DNA of 64,000 nt from contig NZ_BMYV01000001.1 of the NCBI RefSeq assembly GCF_014652455.1, forward strand, positions 310,001 through 374,000, in the 5' to 3' direction. This document shows positions 1-9,897 of the stretch, in pieces. Every line of letters begins with the position of its first letter. Position 1 is the first letter of the stretch. This DNA is from Litorimonas cladophorae (GTDB lineage Bacteria; Pseudomonadota; Alphaproteobacteria; Caulobacterales; Maricaulaceae). The position numbers were made by a program, and so were the translations under genes. The notes under the pieces were generated by a model. It saw only the letters and a program-made list of their open reading frames with translations, ran no database searches and was not told the origin of the DNA.

Positions 1-1035
1 GCTTTGTATATCTTGGCTGCGTTTAACCGCGATAGTTTGCGAGCCTCGGAAGCGGGTCTGAAATATTTTGTACTGGGTGCGTTGTCTTCGGGCTTGCTGC
101 TTTATGGTGCGTCGTTGATCTACGGCTTCACTGGCTCACTCGACTTTGAAACTATCCGCGCCAGCATTGCCCTTACAGGTCCAACGACAGGTATCATTGC
201 GGGCATGGTCTTCTTGCTCTGCGGTTTGGCTTTCAAAATCTCGGCGGCACCGTTCCACATGTGGACGCCCGATGTTTATGAGGGCTCTCCCACGCCTGTC
301 ACAGGTTTCTTTGCGGCGGCACCTAAGCTCGCAGCCATGGCCATCATCACACGTCTCTTGATCGTGCCTTTCGGTGACATCATCGGTCAGTGGCAACAAG
401 TCATCGTGGTTCTCGCGGTTCTATCTATGGTCGTCGGCGCATTGGGCGCGATTATGCAGACCAATATTAAACGTCTGATGGCCTATTCCTCCATCGCGAA
501 TATGGGCTACGCGCTTGTGCCTTTGGCAGCGGGTACCGTGGCTGGCGTTCAAGGCATGCTTGTCTTCATGACGATTTATATCATCACCGTAATCGGCGTC
601 TTTGCGATTATCCTGCAAATGCGTCTGCGTAATGGCATGGTCGAGCAAGTCAGCGACCTCTCTGGTCTGTCCAAGTCCAATCCGGGCATGGCCTTTGGAT
701 TGACGATGCTCATGGTGTCTTTGATCGGTATTCCACCTTGGTTGGGCTTCTTCGGTAAGCTATTTGCCTTTGTGCCCGCTGTCGAAGCTGGCCTTCTCTG
801 GCTCGTCGTTGTTGCGCTTGTCGCTTCGGTGATCAGTGCGTTCTATTATCTCCGCATTATCAAAACGATGTGGTTTGACGAACCCAACCGCGAGTTCATT
901 CGGGCGCCGCGCACAACGCGCGTCATTGCGATTGCCTCAATCCTTTTGGTTATTCCGGTTTTGATCTTGCCTGGACTTTCGGGTGCGGCCCTTGGGCTCG
1001 CCGATTCCGCAGCTCAAGCTCTGTTTGCGCAGTAG
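1..1035 (+). CDS. nuoN: NADH-quinone oxidoreductase subunit N, 5'-truncated by window edge
   Basis: This is the C-terminal part of the ND2-like antiporter subunit of respiratory complex I, an inner-membrane proton-pumping subunit. The frame is open from the first base, so the start lies outside the window; about 344 residues remain of a family usually near 480. What is visible is a run of hydrophobic helices with the proton-antiporter core (KISAAPFHMWTPDVYEG at about residues 78-94) and the following motif KRLMAYSSIANMGYAL. NuoN is normally the last gene of the nuo operon, and birA follows 29 bp downstream, as in many alphaproteobacteria. No terminator is visible between them, so read-through is likely. 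Confidence 0.97.
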   Translation, partial: ALYILAAFNRDSLRASEAGLKYFVLGALSSGLLLYGASLIYGFTGSLDFETIRASIALTGPTTGIIAGMVFLLCGLAFKISAAPFHMWTPDVYEGSPTPVTGFFAAAPKLAAMAIITRLLIVPFGDIIGQWQQVIVVLAVLSMVVGALGAIMQTNIKRLMAYSSIANMGYALVPLAAGTVAGVQGMLVFMTIYIITVIGVFAIILQMRLRNGMVEQVSDLSGLSKSNPGMAFGLTMLMVSLIGIPPWLGFFGKLFAFVPAVEAGLLWLVVVALVASVISAFYYLRIIKTMWFDEPNREFIRAPRTTRVIAIASILLVIPVLILPGLSGAALGLADSAAQALFAQ

Positions 1036-1064
1036 GCGTCTCAGGCTGGTAAAAGAGCCGAAAC

Positions 1065-1799
1065 GTGAAGTTCTTCCAATATGAGGCCCTCGGCAGCACA
1101 AGTGTCGAGGCCGATAGGTTGTTTGACTCAGGCGAAGCTCCGGCCTTTTGGGTAAGAGCCGATCAGCAAACGGCGGGTCGCGGACGACGCGGGCGCGAAT
1201 GGTCTTCGCCGAAAGGGAATTTCTACGGCACTGCCTGTTACGCATTTGACGGAAAGCCCAATGAGGCGGCGAAGTTGAGCTTTGTGGCCGCGATCGCGGT
1301 CGCGAAAACCTTAAATGCCTACACCCTCACATCCGAGCCGACTCTAAAATGGCCAAATGACGTTCTGATAGACGGTCGTAAGATCGCGGGTCTCTTGTTA
1401 GAGGCGAAGCCCGGGCGCGTGTTAATCGGGATTGGTATCAACTTGATCTCCCATCCGGACGGCGGGAACGTTCCGCCCACGCATCTATTGGAACATATGG
1501 ATCCTGCCGTTCTCAATTCGGAAGAGCCAGAGTTCACAGGCGTGGAGGGGGTTCTTGCCATTCTCGCACGTGAATTTGATCAAGCCTTCCGCCGTCACCT
1601 GGCCTATGGGTTTTCTGCTACCCGTGCCGATTGGACGGCACTGTCCAAAGGAATCCCTGGTCCTGTCACGGTTCGCTTGCCCGACGAAACCTTCACTGGC
1701 GAGGCGCAGAGCCTTCTTGAAAACGGAGCGTTGCGCGTTGTCGCAGGGGATGGCACGATACGGGACGTCCACGCTGGCGATGTCTTTTCTGGAAGCTGA
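1065..1799 (+). CDS. birA: Biotin--[acetyl-CoA-carboxylase] ligase (monofunctional BirA)
   Basis: This cytoplasmic ligase adenylates biotin and attaches it to the carrier lysine of biotin-dependent carboxylases. The 244-residue protein has the biotinyl-AMP loop GRGRRGREWSSPKGN at 38-52 and KWPNDVLIDGRKIAGLLLE at 95-113, with the biotin-contacting Lys at 106. The C-terminal domain occupies about 190-244. There is no N-terminal helix-turn-helix, so unlike E. coli BirA it should not act as a repressor. The start is GTG; no ATG of suitable length is available. coaX follows after 4 bp, so the two genes are surely co-transcribed. Confidence 0.95.
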   Translation: MKFFQYEALGSTSVEADRLFDSGEAPAFWVRADQQTAGRGRRGREWSSPKGNFYGTACYAFDGKPNEAAKLSFVAAIAVAKTLNAYTLTSEPTLKWPNDVLIDGRKIAGLLLEAKPGRVLIGIGINLISHPDGGNVPPTHLLEHMDPAVLNSEEPEFTGVEGVLAILAREFDQAFRRHLAYGFSATRADWTALSKGIPGPVTVRLPDETFTGEAQSLLENGALRVVAGDGTIRDVHAGDVFSGS

Positions 1800-1803
1800 T
1801 TGA

Positions 1804-2574
1804 ATGTTACTCGCGATTGATAACGGCAATACGAACATCCTATTCGCCATTCACGATATGAAGTCGGAGTGGCTGTTCGAATGGCGTATTGCGACCGACC
1901 CAGCGCGCACTGCCGATGAGTATGCGGTGTGGTTTCATCAGCTAATGTGCATGGTGGGGTTGGAGTTCAACAATATCTCGGCCTGTGTGATTTCTTCAGT
2001 TGTCCCACAGTCAATCTTCAACTTACGTAACTTAGCCAGACGTCATCTCGATGTGGAGCCAATCATTATCGGTGAGCCAGGTGTCGACATTGGGATTGGC
2101 GTCCGCGTGGACAATCCTGAACAAGTCGGCGCAGATCGTCTCGTGACAACATTGGGAGCCGTCCAACGTTACGAAGGCCCATTAATTATCATCGATAGCG
2201 GCACGGCCACGACATTTGATGTGGTTTCAGCGGATAAACATTTCGAAGGCGGCGTGATTGCGCCAGGCATTAACCTATCTATGCGGGCCTTGCATGAAGC
2301 CGCCGCTCAACTTCCTCGGATCGAGATCAAAAAACCAGATCATGTTATCGGCAAAAATACCGTCGCCGCGATGCAATCTGGCGTATTCTGGGGCTATATC
2401 GGTTTGATCGACGGTTTGGTCCGCCAAATTCAAAAAGAAGATAAGCGCGACTTCACCGTCATCGGTACAGGCGGCGTCGCCTCGCTCTTTGAGGGTTCAA
2501 GTGAGACAATTACGCACTATGACTCGAAACTGACGATTGATGGTCTATATGAGGTATGGCGTCTCAACAGTTAG
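1804..2574 (+). CDS. coaX: Type III pantothenate kinase
   Basis: CoaX phosphorylates pantothenate, the first step of coenzyme A synthesis, in the cytoplasm. The 256-residue protein shows the ASKHA-fold motifs of type III enzymes: DNGNTN at 6-11 (phosphate loop), GADRLV at 109-114 and [11 protein letters not shown] at 131-141, followed by [12 protein letters not shown]. Type III enzymes are not feedback-inhibited by CoA, unlike E. coli CoaA. The gene sits 4 bp after birA and 60 bp before the RNase J gene, the usual alphaproteobacterial order. Its length and motifs are standard. Confidence 0.95.
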   Translation: MLLAIDNGNTNILFAIHDMKSEWLFEWRIATDPARTADEYAVWFHQLMCMVGLEFNNISACVISSVVPQSIFNLRNLARRHLDVEPIIIGEPGVDIGIGVRVDNPEQVGADRLVTTLGAVQRYEGPLIIIDSGTATTFDVVSADKHFEGGVIAPGINLSMRALHEAAAQLPRIEIKKPDHVIGKNTVAAMQSGVFWGYIGLIDGLVRQIQKEDKRDFTVIGTGGVASLFEGSSETITHYDSKLTIDGLYEVWRLNS

Positions 2575-2634
2575 ACGCGACTCATCTGGATGCGATGCGA
2601 AACGGCCTCTCGCTCCTCACAATAAAGAACCATT

Positions 2635-4323
2635 ATGACAAAAAACAAAAACCAAGACGAACTCGTCTTCCTCCCACTCGGGGGATCCGGGGAAATTGGT
2701 ATGAACTTGAATATGTTTGGCTTCGGGCCAGAACATAATCGCAAATGGATCATCGTCGATATCGGCGTGACCTTTGGCAATGCTGATACACCCGGCGTCG
2801 ATATTATTATGCCGAATATCGATTTTATTGAGCAAAACCGAAAAGACATTCTCGGCATCATTCTCACACATGCACATGAAGATCACATGGGGGCCTTGGC
2901 TCGCCTTTGGGACCGCATTCGCTGCCCCGTCTGGGCGACACCTTTTACCATGTATCTGGTCAAAGACCGCCTCGCGGAAGTCGGATTATTGGACGACGTG
3001 CCGCTAAATATGGTCGAGCTTGGCGGAAAGATTGAAATTGGCCCGTTTGATATCGACCTAATTACGCTAACCCATTCCATTCCCGAACCGAATGCGCTCG
3101 CAATCCGAACGCCGCTCGGCACGATTTTGCATACGGGCGATTGGAAGATCGATGCCAATCCGCAAATCGGTGAACCTGTCGACGAAAAAGCACTCCGCGC
3201 TTTGGGTGACGAGGGTGTGCTGACGATGATCTGCGATTCGACCAACGTGTTCTCACCGGGTGAAGCGGGCTCGGAAGAGGGCGTTCGTGAAGAACTCATC
3301 AAACTCATTGGCGAGTATAAGGGCAAAGGTATTGCCGTTGCGTCTTTTGCGTCCAATGTGGCGCGGATGGAATCCGTGATGATGGCTGCGAAAGCCAACA
3401 ATCGCTCTGTCTGCCTCATGGGGCGCTCCATGAAACGTATGACGGCCGCGGCGAAATCCATTGGTTTGCTGTCCGAAACGGGTGTTTTGCTCAGCGAAGA
3501 CGAAGCGCAGGCTATGTCGCCTGGCAATGTCCTCTATCTATGCACGGGCAGCCAAGGCGAACCTCGCGCAGCTCTGTCGCGCATCGCGCATGGCGAACAC
3601 CGCACGTTGAAGTTCAAAAAAGGCGACGTCGTCGTCTTCAGTTCCAAAATCATCCCGGGCAATGAGAAGGGTATTTTCGCCCTCCAAAATGCACTGGCTG
3701 ATGATGGCGTAGAAATTATCACGGAAAAAATGCGTGATATTCATGTGTCTGGACATCCTTGTCGTGACGAACTGGCCCGCATGTATGAGTGGGTGCGCCC
3801 GCAAACGGCCGTCCCTGTGCATGGTGAACGCCGTCATTTGCTGGAACATGCGAAGCTGGCCAAAACGTTTGGCGTGAAGAGAACATATGCGCCGCGAAAT
3901 GGTGAGATGATCCTCCTCGCTCCACAAGGACCAGAGGTCATTGATATTGTTGCCTCAGGCCGTTTGCATCAGGACGGCAAAGATATTGTCGGAGCTACGG
4001 ATGACGGTCTGCGCTTGCGTCGGAAAATGGCCTATGCTGGCCATGTATCCGTTAGCTTGGTTGTCGACCATAAGGGCAAACTGATTTCTGGACCTGAACC
4101 TCGTGTCAGTGGCTTTCCAGAAGGCCACAAAGGTAAGCTGATGGACCAGCTGCTGGATGCGATCGCCGATTCCGCGGAGGCCGCCTTCAATTCTCTCGCG
4201 CCGCGCGCGAAGAAAGATGAAGATGCGATCGAAGATCGCGTTTCTGCCAAGGTAAAGCGTTTGGTACGCGATCGCACAGGCAAGCGTGCTTTGGTCGAAG
4301 TCGTTGCGCATAAGGTGAAGTGA
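2635..4323 (+). CDS. rnj: Ribonuclease J
   Basis: This metallo-beta-lactamase/beta-CASP ribonuclease combines 5'-exonuclease and endonuclease activity and takes part in mRNA decay and rRNA maturation in alphaproteobacteria. The 562-residue protein begins with the LPLGGSGEIGMN signature (14-25). The zinc-binding HAHEDH is at 79-84, followed by LTHSIPE, HTGDWK and the beta-CASP region, where VSGHPCRDELARMYEW and VPVHGE lie near the C-terminal part of the core. A charged C-terminal tail follows. Its stop is directly followed by the ATG of the epimerase gene, so the two are translationally coupled. I see no strong Shine-Dalgarno at the chosen ATG. Confidence 0.96.
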   Translation: MTKNKNQDELVFLPLGGSGEIGMNLNMFGFGPEHNRKWIIVDIGVTFGNADTPGVDIIMPNIDFIEQNRKDILGIILTHAHEDHMGALARLWDRIRCPVWATPFTMYLVKDRLAEVGLLDDVPLNMVELGGKIEIGPFDIDLITLTHSIPEPNALAIRTPLGTILHTGDWKIDANPQIGEPVDEKALRALGDEGVLTMICDSTNVFSPGEAGSEEGVREELIKLIGEYKGKGIAVASFASNVARMESVMMAAKANNRSVCLMGRSMKRMTAAAKSIGLLSETGVLLSEDEAQAMSPGNVLYLCTGSQGEPRAALSRIAHGEHRTLKFKKGDVVVFSSKIIPGNEKGIFALQNALADDGVEIITEKMRDIHVSGHPCRDELARMYEWVRPQTAVPVHGERRHLLEHAKLAKTFGVKRTYAPRNGEMILLAPQGPEVIDIVASGRLHQDGKDIVGATDDGLRLRRKMAYAGHVSVSLVVDHKGKLISGPEPRVSGFPEGHKGKLMDQLLDAIADSAEAAFNSLAPRAKKDEDAIEDRVSAKVKRLVRDRTGKRALVEVVAHKVK

Positions 4324-4779
4324 ATGTCCAAAGCGGAGATAGCTGAATTTCAACTTGGCCCGATGAACCATGTCGGGGTCGCGGTCCCAGATATTGAGAA
4401 CGCCATTGCGTTTTACCGCGACGTGATGGGCGTTATAGATATCTCTAAGCCCGAGGTTTTAGCTCCACAGGGTGTGAAATACGCCTTTGTCAATCTACCT
4501 TCAGGGCAAGTGGAGTTGATCGAGCCTTACGGCGAAACCTCTCCAATCCTGAAGTTTCTAGAGCGAAACCCCAAAGGTGGGCAGCATCATATGTGTTTCG
4601 AAGTTGAAGATATACACGACGCGAAATCCGTCATGGAAACCCGTGGCATGCGGGTATTGGGGGAGCCTCGTATCGGCGCACATGGAACGCTTGTTGTCTT
4701 CTTGCATCCTGGAGACGCGGGCGGGGTTTTGATCGAGTTGATGGAAAGCCACAAATCTTGCGACGGAGTGGATCACTAA
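4324..4779 (+). CDS. mce: Methylmalonyl-CoA epimerase
   Basis: This vicinal-oxygen-chelate (glyoxalase fold) enzyme interconverts (2R)- and (2S)-methylmalonyl-CoA in propionyl-CoA catabolism. It has 151 residues with two VOC repeats. Likely metal ligands are His16 (in MNHVGVAV), His88/89 (in GGQHHMCFEV) and Glu138 (in VLIELMES). The start ATG abuts the RNase J stop. The downstream DUF1467 gene starts 1 bp after its stop, which gives a tight three-gene unit that is common in this class. A more generic VOC-family role cannot be excluded, but the motif set is typical of Mce. Confidence 0.93.
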   Translation: MSKAEIAEFQLGPMNHVGVAVPDIENAIAFYRDVMGVIDISKPEVLAPQGVKYAFVNLPSGQVELIEPYGETSPILKFLERNPKGGQHHMCFEVEDIHDAKSVMETRGMRVLGEPRIGAHGTLVVFLHPGDAGGVLIELMESHKSCDGVDH

Positions 4780-4780
4780 A

Positions 4781-5044
4781 ATGAACTGGTTCTCAGCCCT
4801 TGTCGTATGGCTCATCATTTGGTGGTTGGTGCTCTTCGTTATCTTGCCCATCGGAATTCGCGGGCAGGCTGAAGAGGGAGATGTTGTCGAAGGGTCTGAA
4901 CCCGGTGCGCCCCACACATTGGATATTAAGCGCAAATTCAAACAGACCACCATTATCGCCTCTATACTCTGGGTGTTGACCTGTGGGTTAATCGTCTCTG
5001 GTTTGCTGAGTTGGGAAATGTTGGGAAGCTTTTTCCAGCGTTAA
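4781..5044 (+). CDS. DUF1467 family small membrane protein
   Basis: This 87-residue protein has two predicted transmembrane helices (about 5-26 and 56-80) around a short polar loop containing an acidic stretch (EEGDVVEG) and a basic stretch (DIKRKFKQT). The N-terminal WWLVLFVILPIGIRGQ segment is the family hallmark. DUF1467 proteins are restricted largely to alphaproteobacteria, often between mce and proS as here. No function is established for the family. The position at the end of the mce unit shows co-transcription but not a role. Confidence 0.85.
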   Translation: MNWFSALVVWLIIWWLVLFVILPIGIRGQAEEGDVVEGSEPGAPHTLDIKRKFKQTTIIASILWVLTCGLIVSGLLSWEMLGSFFQR

Positions 5045-5169
5045 ATTCATGGTAAATGGCCCATTAACAAATGGTTTGCATTCAAGTGCTTGCCGCTGTC
5101 TAGGGCCTCAGCTATGCCCGCTCTCTACCGGACCTTAATCACCGGACAAAAACTAAAAGAGATCGCTCA

Positions 5170-6492
5170 ATGCGCCTGTCCCGATATTTTCTCCCTGTCT
5201 TAAAAGAGACGCCCGCCGACGCGACCATTGCCTCGCATCGCTACATGTTGCGCGCGGGAATGATTAAACAGAACAGTGCAGGCATTTATACTTGGTTGCC
5301 GCTGGGCCATCGCGTCCTCAAGAAAATTGAACAAATCGTCCGTGAAGAGCAAAATAAAGCGGGCGCGATTGAAATGCTGATGCCAACGATTCAGTCGGCT
5401 GATCTCTGGCGCGAAACAGGGCGTTATGACGCCTATGGCCCAGAAATGCTGCGAATCACGGATCGTCACGATCGTGAAATGCTCTTTGGTCCAACCAATG
5501 AAGATATGATCACTGATGTATTTCGGTCGTTTGTTCGGTCCTATAAAGATTTGCCGAAAATGCTTTACCACATTCAGTGGAAATTCCGCGACGAAACTCG
5601 CCCACGCTTTGGCGTGATGCGCGGCCGTGAGTTTTTGATGAAGGACACATATAGCTTCGATCTGACCAAGGAAGATGCGGTGAAGTCCTATAATAAAATG
5701 TTTACGGCCTACCTCAACACCTTCGCGCGTCTGGGCATCAAAGCAGTCCCGATGAAAGCCGATACAGGTCCAATTGGTGGTGATCTGTCCCATGAATTCG
5801 TGATCCTTGCTGAGTCAGGTGAAAGCGAAGTTTTCTGTCACCGTGACCTAGTTGAAATGGCCCCTCCGGGAGATGTCGATTTTGATGGGGATTTGAGCCA
5901 TATTTTCGACGAACGCACGTCACTCTATGCTGCGACCGAAGAGATGCATGACGCCGAAGAATTTGCAAAAATCCCTGAAGACAAACAGCTCTCTGCGCGG
6001 GGTATCGAAGTCGGGCATATTTTCTATTTTGGTGATAAATATTCGGCCCCGATGAACGCCACCGTGATGGATTCCAACGGAAAGCCTCAAAATGTCATGA
6101 TGGGCAGCTATGGCATCGGGGTGTCTCGCCTTGTGGGTGGGATTATTGAAGCTTGCCATGATGAGAATGGAATTGTCTGGCCTAAATCTGTTTCGCCATT
6201 TGGTGTCGGTATCATCAATCTGAATCTGAAGGATGAGGATTGCGGCATCGCAGCAACGGACTTCTACGAAAAATGCCAAGCTGCTGGACTCGACCCACTT
6301 TACGACGACAGTAATGATCGTGGCGGCGTTAAATTCTCACGTATGGATCTAATCGGTTTGCCTTATCAGGTCGTAATCGGACCGCGGGGTCTGAAAGAGG
6401 GCATTGTCGAAGTTAAAGACCGTGCAACGGGTGAACGTCAGAACTTGTCTCCAGACGCCGCACTAAACCTGCTCATTGAGGCATTTGCCTAA
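5170..6492 (+). CDS. proS: Prolyl-tRNA synthetase (short alphaproteobacterial type)
   Basis: This class II aminoacyl-tRNA synthetase charges tRNA-Pro in the cytoplasm. At 440 residues it matches the short ProRS of alphaproteobacteria, which lacks the INS editing domain found in the roughly 570-residue E. coli enzyme. Motif 2 reads [17 protein letters not shown] at about 141-157, motif 3 is GSYGIGVSR at about 314-322, and a C-terminal anticodon-binding domain follows. The editing of Ala-tRNA-Pro is therefore presumably done in trans, which is an inference from family knowledge. lolC begins 1 bp after the stop. Confidence 0.97.
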   Translation: MRLSRYFLPVLKETPADATIASHRYMLRAGMIKQNSAGIYTWLPLGHRVLKKIEQIVREEQNKAGAIEMLMPTIQSADLWRETGRYDAYGPEMLRITDRHDREMLFGPTNEDMITDVFRSFVRSYKDLPKMLYHIQWKFRDETRPRFGVMRGREFLMKDTYSFDLTKEDAVKSYNKMFTAYLNTFARLGIKAVPMKADTGPIGGDLSHEFVILAESGESEVFCHRDLVEMAPPGDVDFDGDLSHIFDERTSLYAATEEMHDAEEFAKIPEDKQLSARGIEVGHIFYFGDKYSAPMNATVMDSNGKPQNVMMGSYGIGVSRLVGGIIEACHDENGIVWPKSVSPFGVGIINLNLKDEDCGIAATDFYEKCQAAGLDPLYDDSNDRGGVKFSRMDLIGLPYQVVIGPRGLKEGIVEVKDRATGERQNLSPDAALNLLIEAFA

Positions 6493-6493
6493 G

Positions 6494-7795
6494 ATGCAAT
6501 CCGGCGCAGAAACATCGGGCCAAAGCAGTCCCTTCGGAAAGATCGAACGTCGCATCGCGACACGCTATTTGCGCGCGAAGAAAAACCAAGGCGGCGTTGG
6601 TCTGATTGCTGCGATTTCCTTCGTCTGTATCGCACTCGCGATTTGGGCGATGATCGTGATCATGTCGATCATGAATGGGTTTCGGGATGAAGTCATTCGC
6701 CTGACGATTGGTAGCGAAGGCCATATCTACGCTGAACTGGCGGACCCTGCTGTCACGGCTATGGATATGCAGGCCATTGAGGACAGGCTCTCCGCAATCG
6801 ATGGCGTGGATGAGGCGTTTCAATATACCCAACATTTTACGGGCGTGCAGGCCAATGGCGTTTTTGGTTTAGGCCAAGTGATTGGTATTCGCCCCGGGAA
6901 CCTTAACGGGTTCGAGCTCATCTCTTCGAACATTGTGCAAGGATCGCTGGATAATTTCGGGGAGGGAAGCGGTTCAAACCATGAGATCGCCCTGGGCTCT
7001 CGTCTGGCTGCCAATCTGGGGCTGACTGTCGGTGATAAGATCACAATCTACTCGCCGCGCACCCGTACTACCGTGACGGGGCCACAGCCGATCCGCAAGA
7101 ATTATACCGTAGGAGCCATCTTCTCCGTCGGCCTTTTGCAGACGGATTTATCCTATATTTATATGGAGTTTGAACAAGCAACGATGTTGTTTGAAGGCGG
7201 TAAACTGACAGGGCAAATTCAGTTGCGCCTCGATACTCCGGACGACGTTGATGCGTTAGAGCCCGCTGTCTACGACGCGATCCAAGCACCTGCATTTTTG
7301 CAAACTTGGCGAGACAAAAACGCGGCCACAGCGACGGCTTTGCGAACTGAACAAATTGCCATGCGCTTTATCTTTATGATCGTTGTCATTATCGCCGCGT
7401 TCCCTGTTCTGGCCTCCATGATTATGTTGGTGAAAAACAAGTCAAAGGACATCGCGATCCTACGCACCATTGGCGCGACGCAGGGCAGTATCCTCCGAAT
7501 ATTCTTAATGTCGGGCGCAATGATCGGGATACTTGGTACGCTAATCGGTTTGGTGATTGGTATTTTATTTTGCTTGAATATCGGCATGATCCAGTCGGCC
7601 ATTGAAGCCATCACAGGGCAACCTTTGTTCCCCGAAGATGTCTATCAGCTCTCCGGGGGTATTCCTGTGAAAATTGTATGGACCGAAGTCTTCGGCGTGG
7701 CGTTCTGGGGCTTTATGATTTCTGCCCTAGCGACGTTGCTGCCTGCACTATCAGCGTCCAAAATCGACCCTGTTGATGCTTTGAGGTACGAATAA
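6494..7795 (+). CDS. lolC: Lipoprotein-releasing system permease LolC/LolE
   Basis: This is the inner-membrane subunit of the LolCDE-type ABC transporter, which extracts outer-membrane lipoproteins for hand-over to LolA. The ATG at 6494 gives 433 residues with no overlap with proS; an ATG 18 bp upstream, inside proS, is also in frame. One transmembrane helix follows the cytoplasmic N-terminus (about 40-62, SFVCIALAIWAMIVIMS). A large periplasmic domain then precedes three C-terminal helices of the FtsX/MacB permease type (from about 285). Alphaproteobacteria commonly use one LolC/E-like protein as a homodimer with LolD. lolD overlaps by one base (TAATG). Confidence 0.95.
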   Translation: MQSGAETSGQSSPFGKIERRIATRYLRAKKNQGGVGLIAAISFVCIALAIWAMIVIMSIMNGFRDEVIRLTIGSEGHIYAELADPAVTAMDMQAIEDRLSAIDGVDEAFQYTQHFTGVQANGVFGLGQVIGIRPGNLNGFELISSNIVQGSLDNFGEGSGSNHEIALGSRLAANLGLTVGDKITIYSPRTRTTVTGPQPIRKNYTVGAIFSVGLLQTDLSYIYMEFEQATMLFEGGKLTGQIQLRLDTPDDVDALEPAVYDAIQAPAFLQTWRDKNAATATALRTEQIAMRFIFMIVVIIAAFPVLASMIMLVKNKSKDIAILRTIGATQGSILRIFLMSGAMIGILGTLIGLVIGILFCLNIGMIQSAIEAITGQPLFPEDVYQLSGGIPVKIVWTEVFGVAFWGFMISALATLLPALSASKIDPVDALRYE

Positions 7796-8502
7796 TGGCG
7801 CGTCCCATTCTTTCCGTCCGTAACTTGCATCGATCCTACCCATCGGGTGGGGGGATCCTGACTGTAATGGCAGGGGCAGATATCGATATTTACCCGGGCG
7901 AAATGGTCGGTTTGGTTGGGCCGTCAGGCTCGGGCAAATCTACATTGCTCCATGCTGCAGGATTGCTGGAAAAACCTAATGCGGGCGAAGTCTATATTAA
8001 TGGTCGTGAGTGTTTGAAACTCTCTGACGACATTCGCACGCGTATCCGACGCGAGAGTATCGGTGTCGTCTATCAATTTCACCATTTGCAGAAAGAATTC
8101 ACGGCATTGGAAAATGTCGCCATTCCGCAAATGATTGCTGGGGTGTCGGCCAAAGTTGCCGAAGCCGAAGCGGCTCGCCTATTGTCAAATATGGGGTTGG
8201 CTGAACGCTTAACTCACCGTCCTAGCCAGATGTCAGGTGGGGAACAACAACGTGTTGCGATTGCGCGGGCCCTCGCGAATAAGCCACAACTTCTATTGGG
8301 TGACGAGCCGACGGGGAACCTTGATCCAGCGACGTCAGATGTTGTCTTCCGCAGTCTCTTTGATCTGACCCGCAGTGAAGGTGTGTCCACTTTGATCGCG
8401 ACACATAATATGAACCTTATTCCGTTCTTTGATCGGGTTTTGACGGTGCGTGATGGCCTAGTCGTGCCGTGGACGCCGCCCGTTATTCCCGCGCTCGGAT
8501 AA
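7795..8502 (+). CDS. lolD: Lipoprotein-releasing system ATP-binding protein LolD
   Basis: This is the ABC ATPase that powers lipoprotein release. The 235-residue protein carries Walker A GPSGSGKST (about 42-50), the signature MSGGEQQRVAIARAL (about 145-159), Walker B LLLGDEPTGNLD and the H-loop ATHN. Its first base overlaps the lolC stop. The 3' end overlaps the oppositely oriented permease gene by 45 bp; the last residues are proline-rich (VVPWTPPVIPALG) and not part of the ABC fold. In many relatives dnaE follows lolD directly. Here a permease and a small SOS-boxed ORF intervene. Confidence 0.96.
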   Translation: MARPILSVRNLHRSYPSGGGILTVMAGADIDIYPGEMVGLVGPSGSGKSTLLHAAGLLEKPNAGEVYINGRECLKLSDDIRTRIRRESIGVVYQFHHLQKEFTALENVAIPQMIAGVSAKVAEAEAARLLSNMGLAERLTHRPSQMSGGEQQRVAIARALANKPQLLLGDEPTGNLDPATSDVVFRSLFDLTRSEGVSTLIATHNMNLIPFFDRVLTVRDGLVVPWTPPVIPALG

Positions 8503-9786
8503 CCACCAAAACACAAAACCTAAAGCGATCAATGCCAATCCGCCCAAAGCGGCTTTGGGCCGATCCATCACCACGAAGACAAGTGTTACCGCTGTAATCG
8601 TGAGATAAATTAGCGGCACGAAGGGATAACCCCACGTCTTATAGGGGCGCGGTAAATCGGGTTGTTGCCATCGCAAAACAAACAAGCCGACAATGGCGAG
8701 CAGGCTGTTAAATGCCAGCATGGCTCCTGCAAAAACTAAGATCTGATCGAATGTCTGGGTCAGGATGAAAAATATCGCGATCCCCGATTGAAACAAAATC
8801 GCGGCCCATGGCACGCCTTCTGGGGTGCTACGCGCCAGCCAGCGCATAGCCTTATAATCTTCGCCCACGGCTTGCAGGGCACGCGGGCCCGCTAGCGTCA
8901 TCGCGCTGACGGTGGAGATCAGAAGCAGTGCCAGCATCCCGCCAACTAAGCGTCCGCCCGTCTCGCCAAAAATATGATCAGCAGCGATGTACCCAATCTC
9001 GACTTTACCCTGCAACGCGTCCGTCGGCGCGGCGTAAAGAAAAGCGAGATTTAGCAAAACATAGAGGACGGTGACGAGCGCCGTGCCGAGAAACAGAACT
9101 TTCGGGAGATCGCGCTGCGGCGCCTCCATTTCCCCTGAGATGTAGGTTGCCGCGTTCCATCCCGTGTAAGCATAGGACACGTAAATGAGGGCGATCCCAT
9201 ATGGCACGCTCGTCATGACCTTTGGGTCAGTCGCTTTGGGCGTGAGGTCGAGGTGCTGCGGATCAGAGGTTAGGGTGAAGGCCGCGAGTATGAAAGCCGT
9301 GATCAGAACGATTTTGATCGCGGTAAAGACCGTTTGCGTCATGCCTGAAACATTACGGGATCGTGCATGTAAAATCGCAAGTGTCAGAACAAGACCGCAC
9401 GCCAGTGTCTTTTGCGCGGTGGGTCCCATGTCGCCAGGTAAAATGGCGCCAGAATATTTGGCAAAGGCGATTGCAACCACTGCCGTCGGTGCCGCAAAGC
9501 CAATCGTTACGCTCACCCAGCCCGATATGAACCCAGCCGCCGGGTGATAAGCTTCACCCAAGAACGTATATTCTCCACCTGAACGGGGCAGGGACGCCCC
9601 CAATTCAGCGTAGGACAACGCGCCGCAGAGCGCGGCCAATCCCCCGATGACCCACAACATGATGATCGCGAAGAGGCTGTCGATATCGGCCAGTTGATAC
9701 CCAAGCGCGGTGAACACGCCAACGCCAACCATATTGGCGATGATGATGGCGGTCGCGGTGCGCGGCGTGAAAGTGGTTCGGCTCAT
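8458..9786 (-). CDS. APC-superfamily amino-acid permease
   Basis: This is an inner-membrane amino acid/polyamine/organocation transporter of 442 residues with about twelve predicted helices. The N-terminal helix 1 carries the substrate-site glycine motif (ANMVGVGVFTALGYQL, about 18-33). Conserved APC features include SYAELGASLPRSGGEYTFL and the helix-8-region AGPRALQAVGEDY. Substrate cannot be told from sequence. It lies opposite to its neighbours, its 3' end overlaps lolD by 45 bp, and it shares a divergent upstream region with the SOS-boxed small ORF. No good Shine-Dalgarno precedes the chosen ATG. It looks like an insertion into an otherwise conserved lolD-dnaE block. Confidence 0.9.
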   Translation of the reverse strand: MSRTTFTPRTATAIIIANMVGVGVFTALGYQLADIDSLFAIIMLWVIGGLAALCGALSYAELGASLPRSGGEYTFLGEAYHPAAGFISGWVSVTIGFAAPTAVVAIAFAKYSGAILPGDMGPTAQKTLACGLVLTLAILHARSRNVSGMTQTVFTAIKIVLITAFILAAFTLTSDPQHLDLTPKATDPKVMTSVPYGIALIYVSYAYTGWNAATYISGEMEAPQRDLPKVLFLGTALVTVLYVLLNLAFLYAAPTDALQGKVEIGYIAADHIFGETGGRLVGGMLALLLISTVSAMTLAGPRALQAVGEDYKAMRWLARSTPEGVPWAAILFQSGIAIFFILTQTFDQILVFAGAMLAFNSLLAIVGLFVLRWQQPDLPRPYKTWGYPFVPLIYLTITAVTLVFVVMDRPKAALGGLALIALGFVFWWLSERGNNGRRPRHD

Positions 9787-9897
9787 TCCGAATCTATGGA
9801 GCGTGACCCCTGCGGACGCAATCGGCGTTGGAGCTAAACCTTAATATCCACAGGGAAGCTATTCACAGTATGTTGACGTTTTGTTCTCATAAATACA

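Noticed and set aside
5045-5169. Possible promoter TTGCAT-N17-TCTAGG and the direct repeat ACCGGAC before proS
   Set aside because: The -10 match is poor and the repeat is short; nothing firm can be supported.
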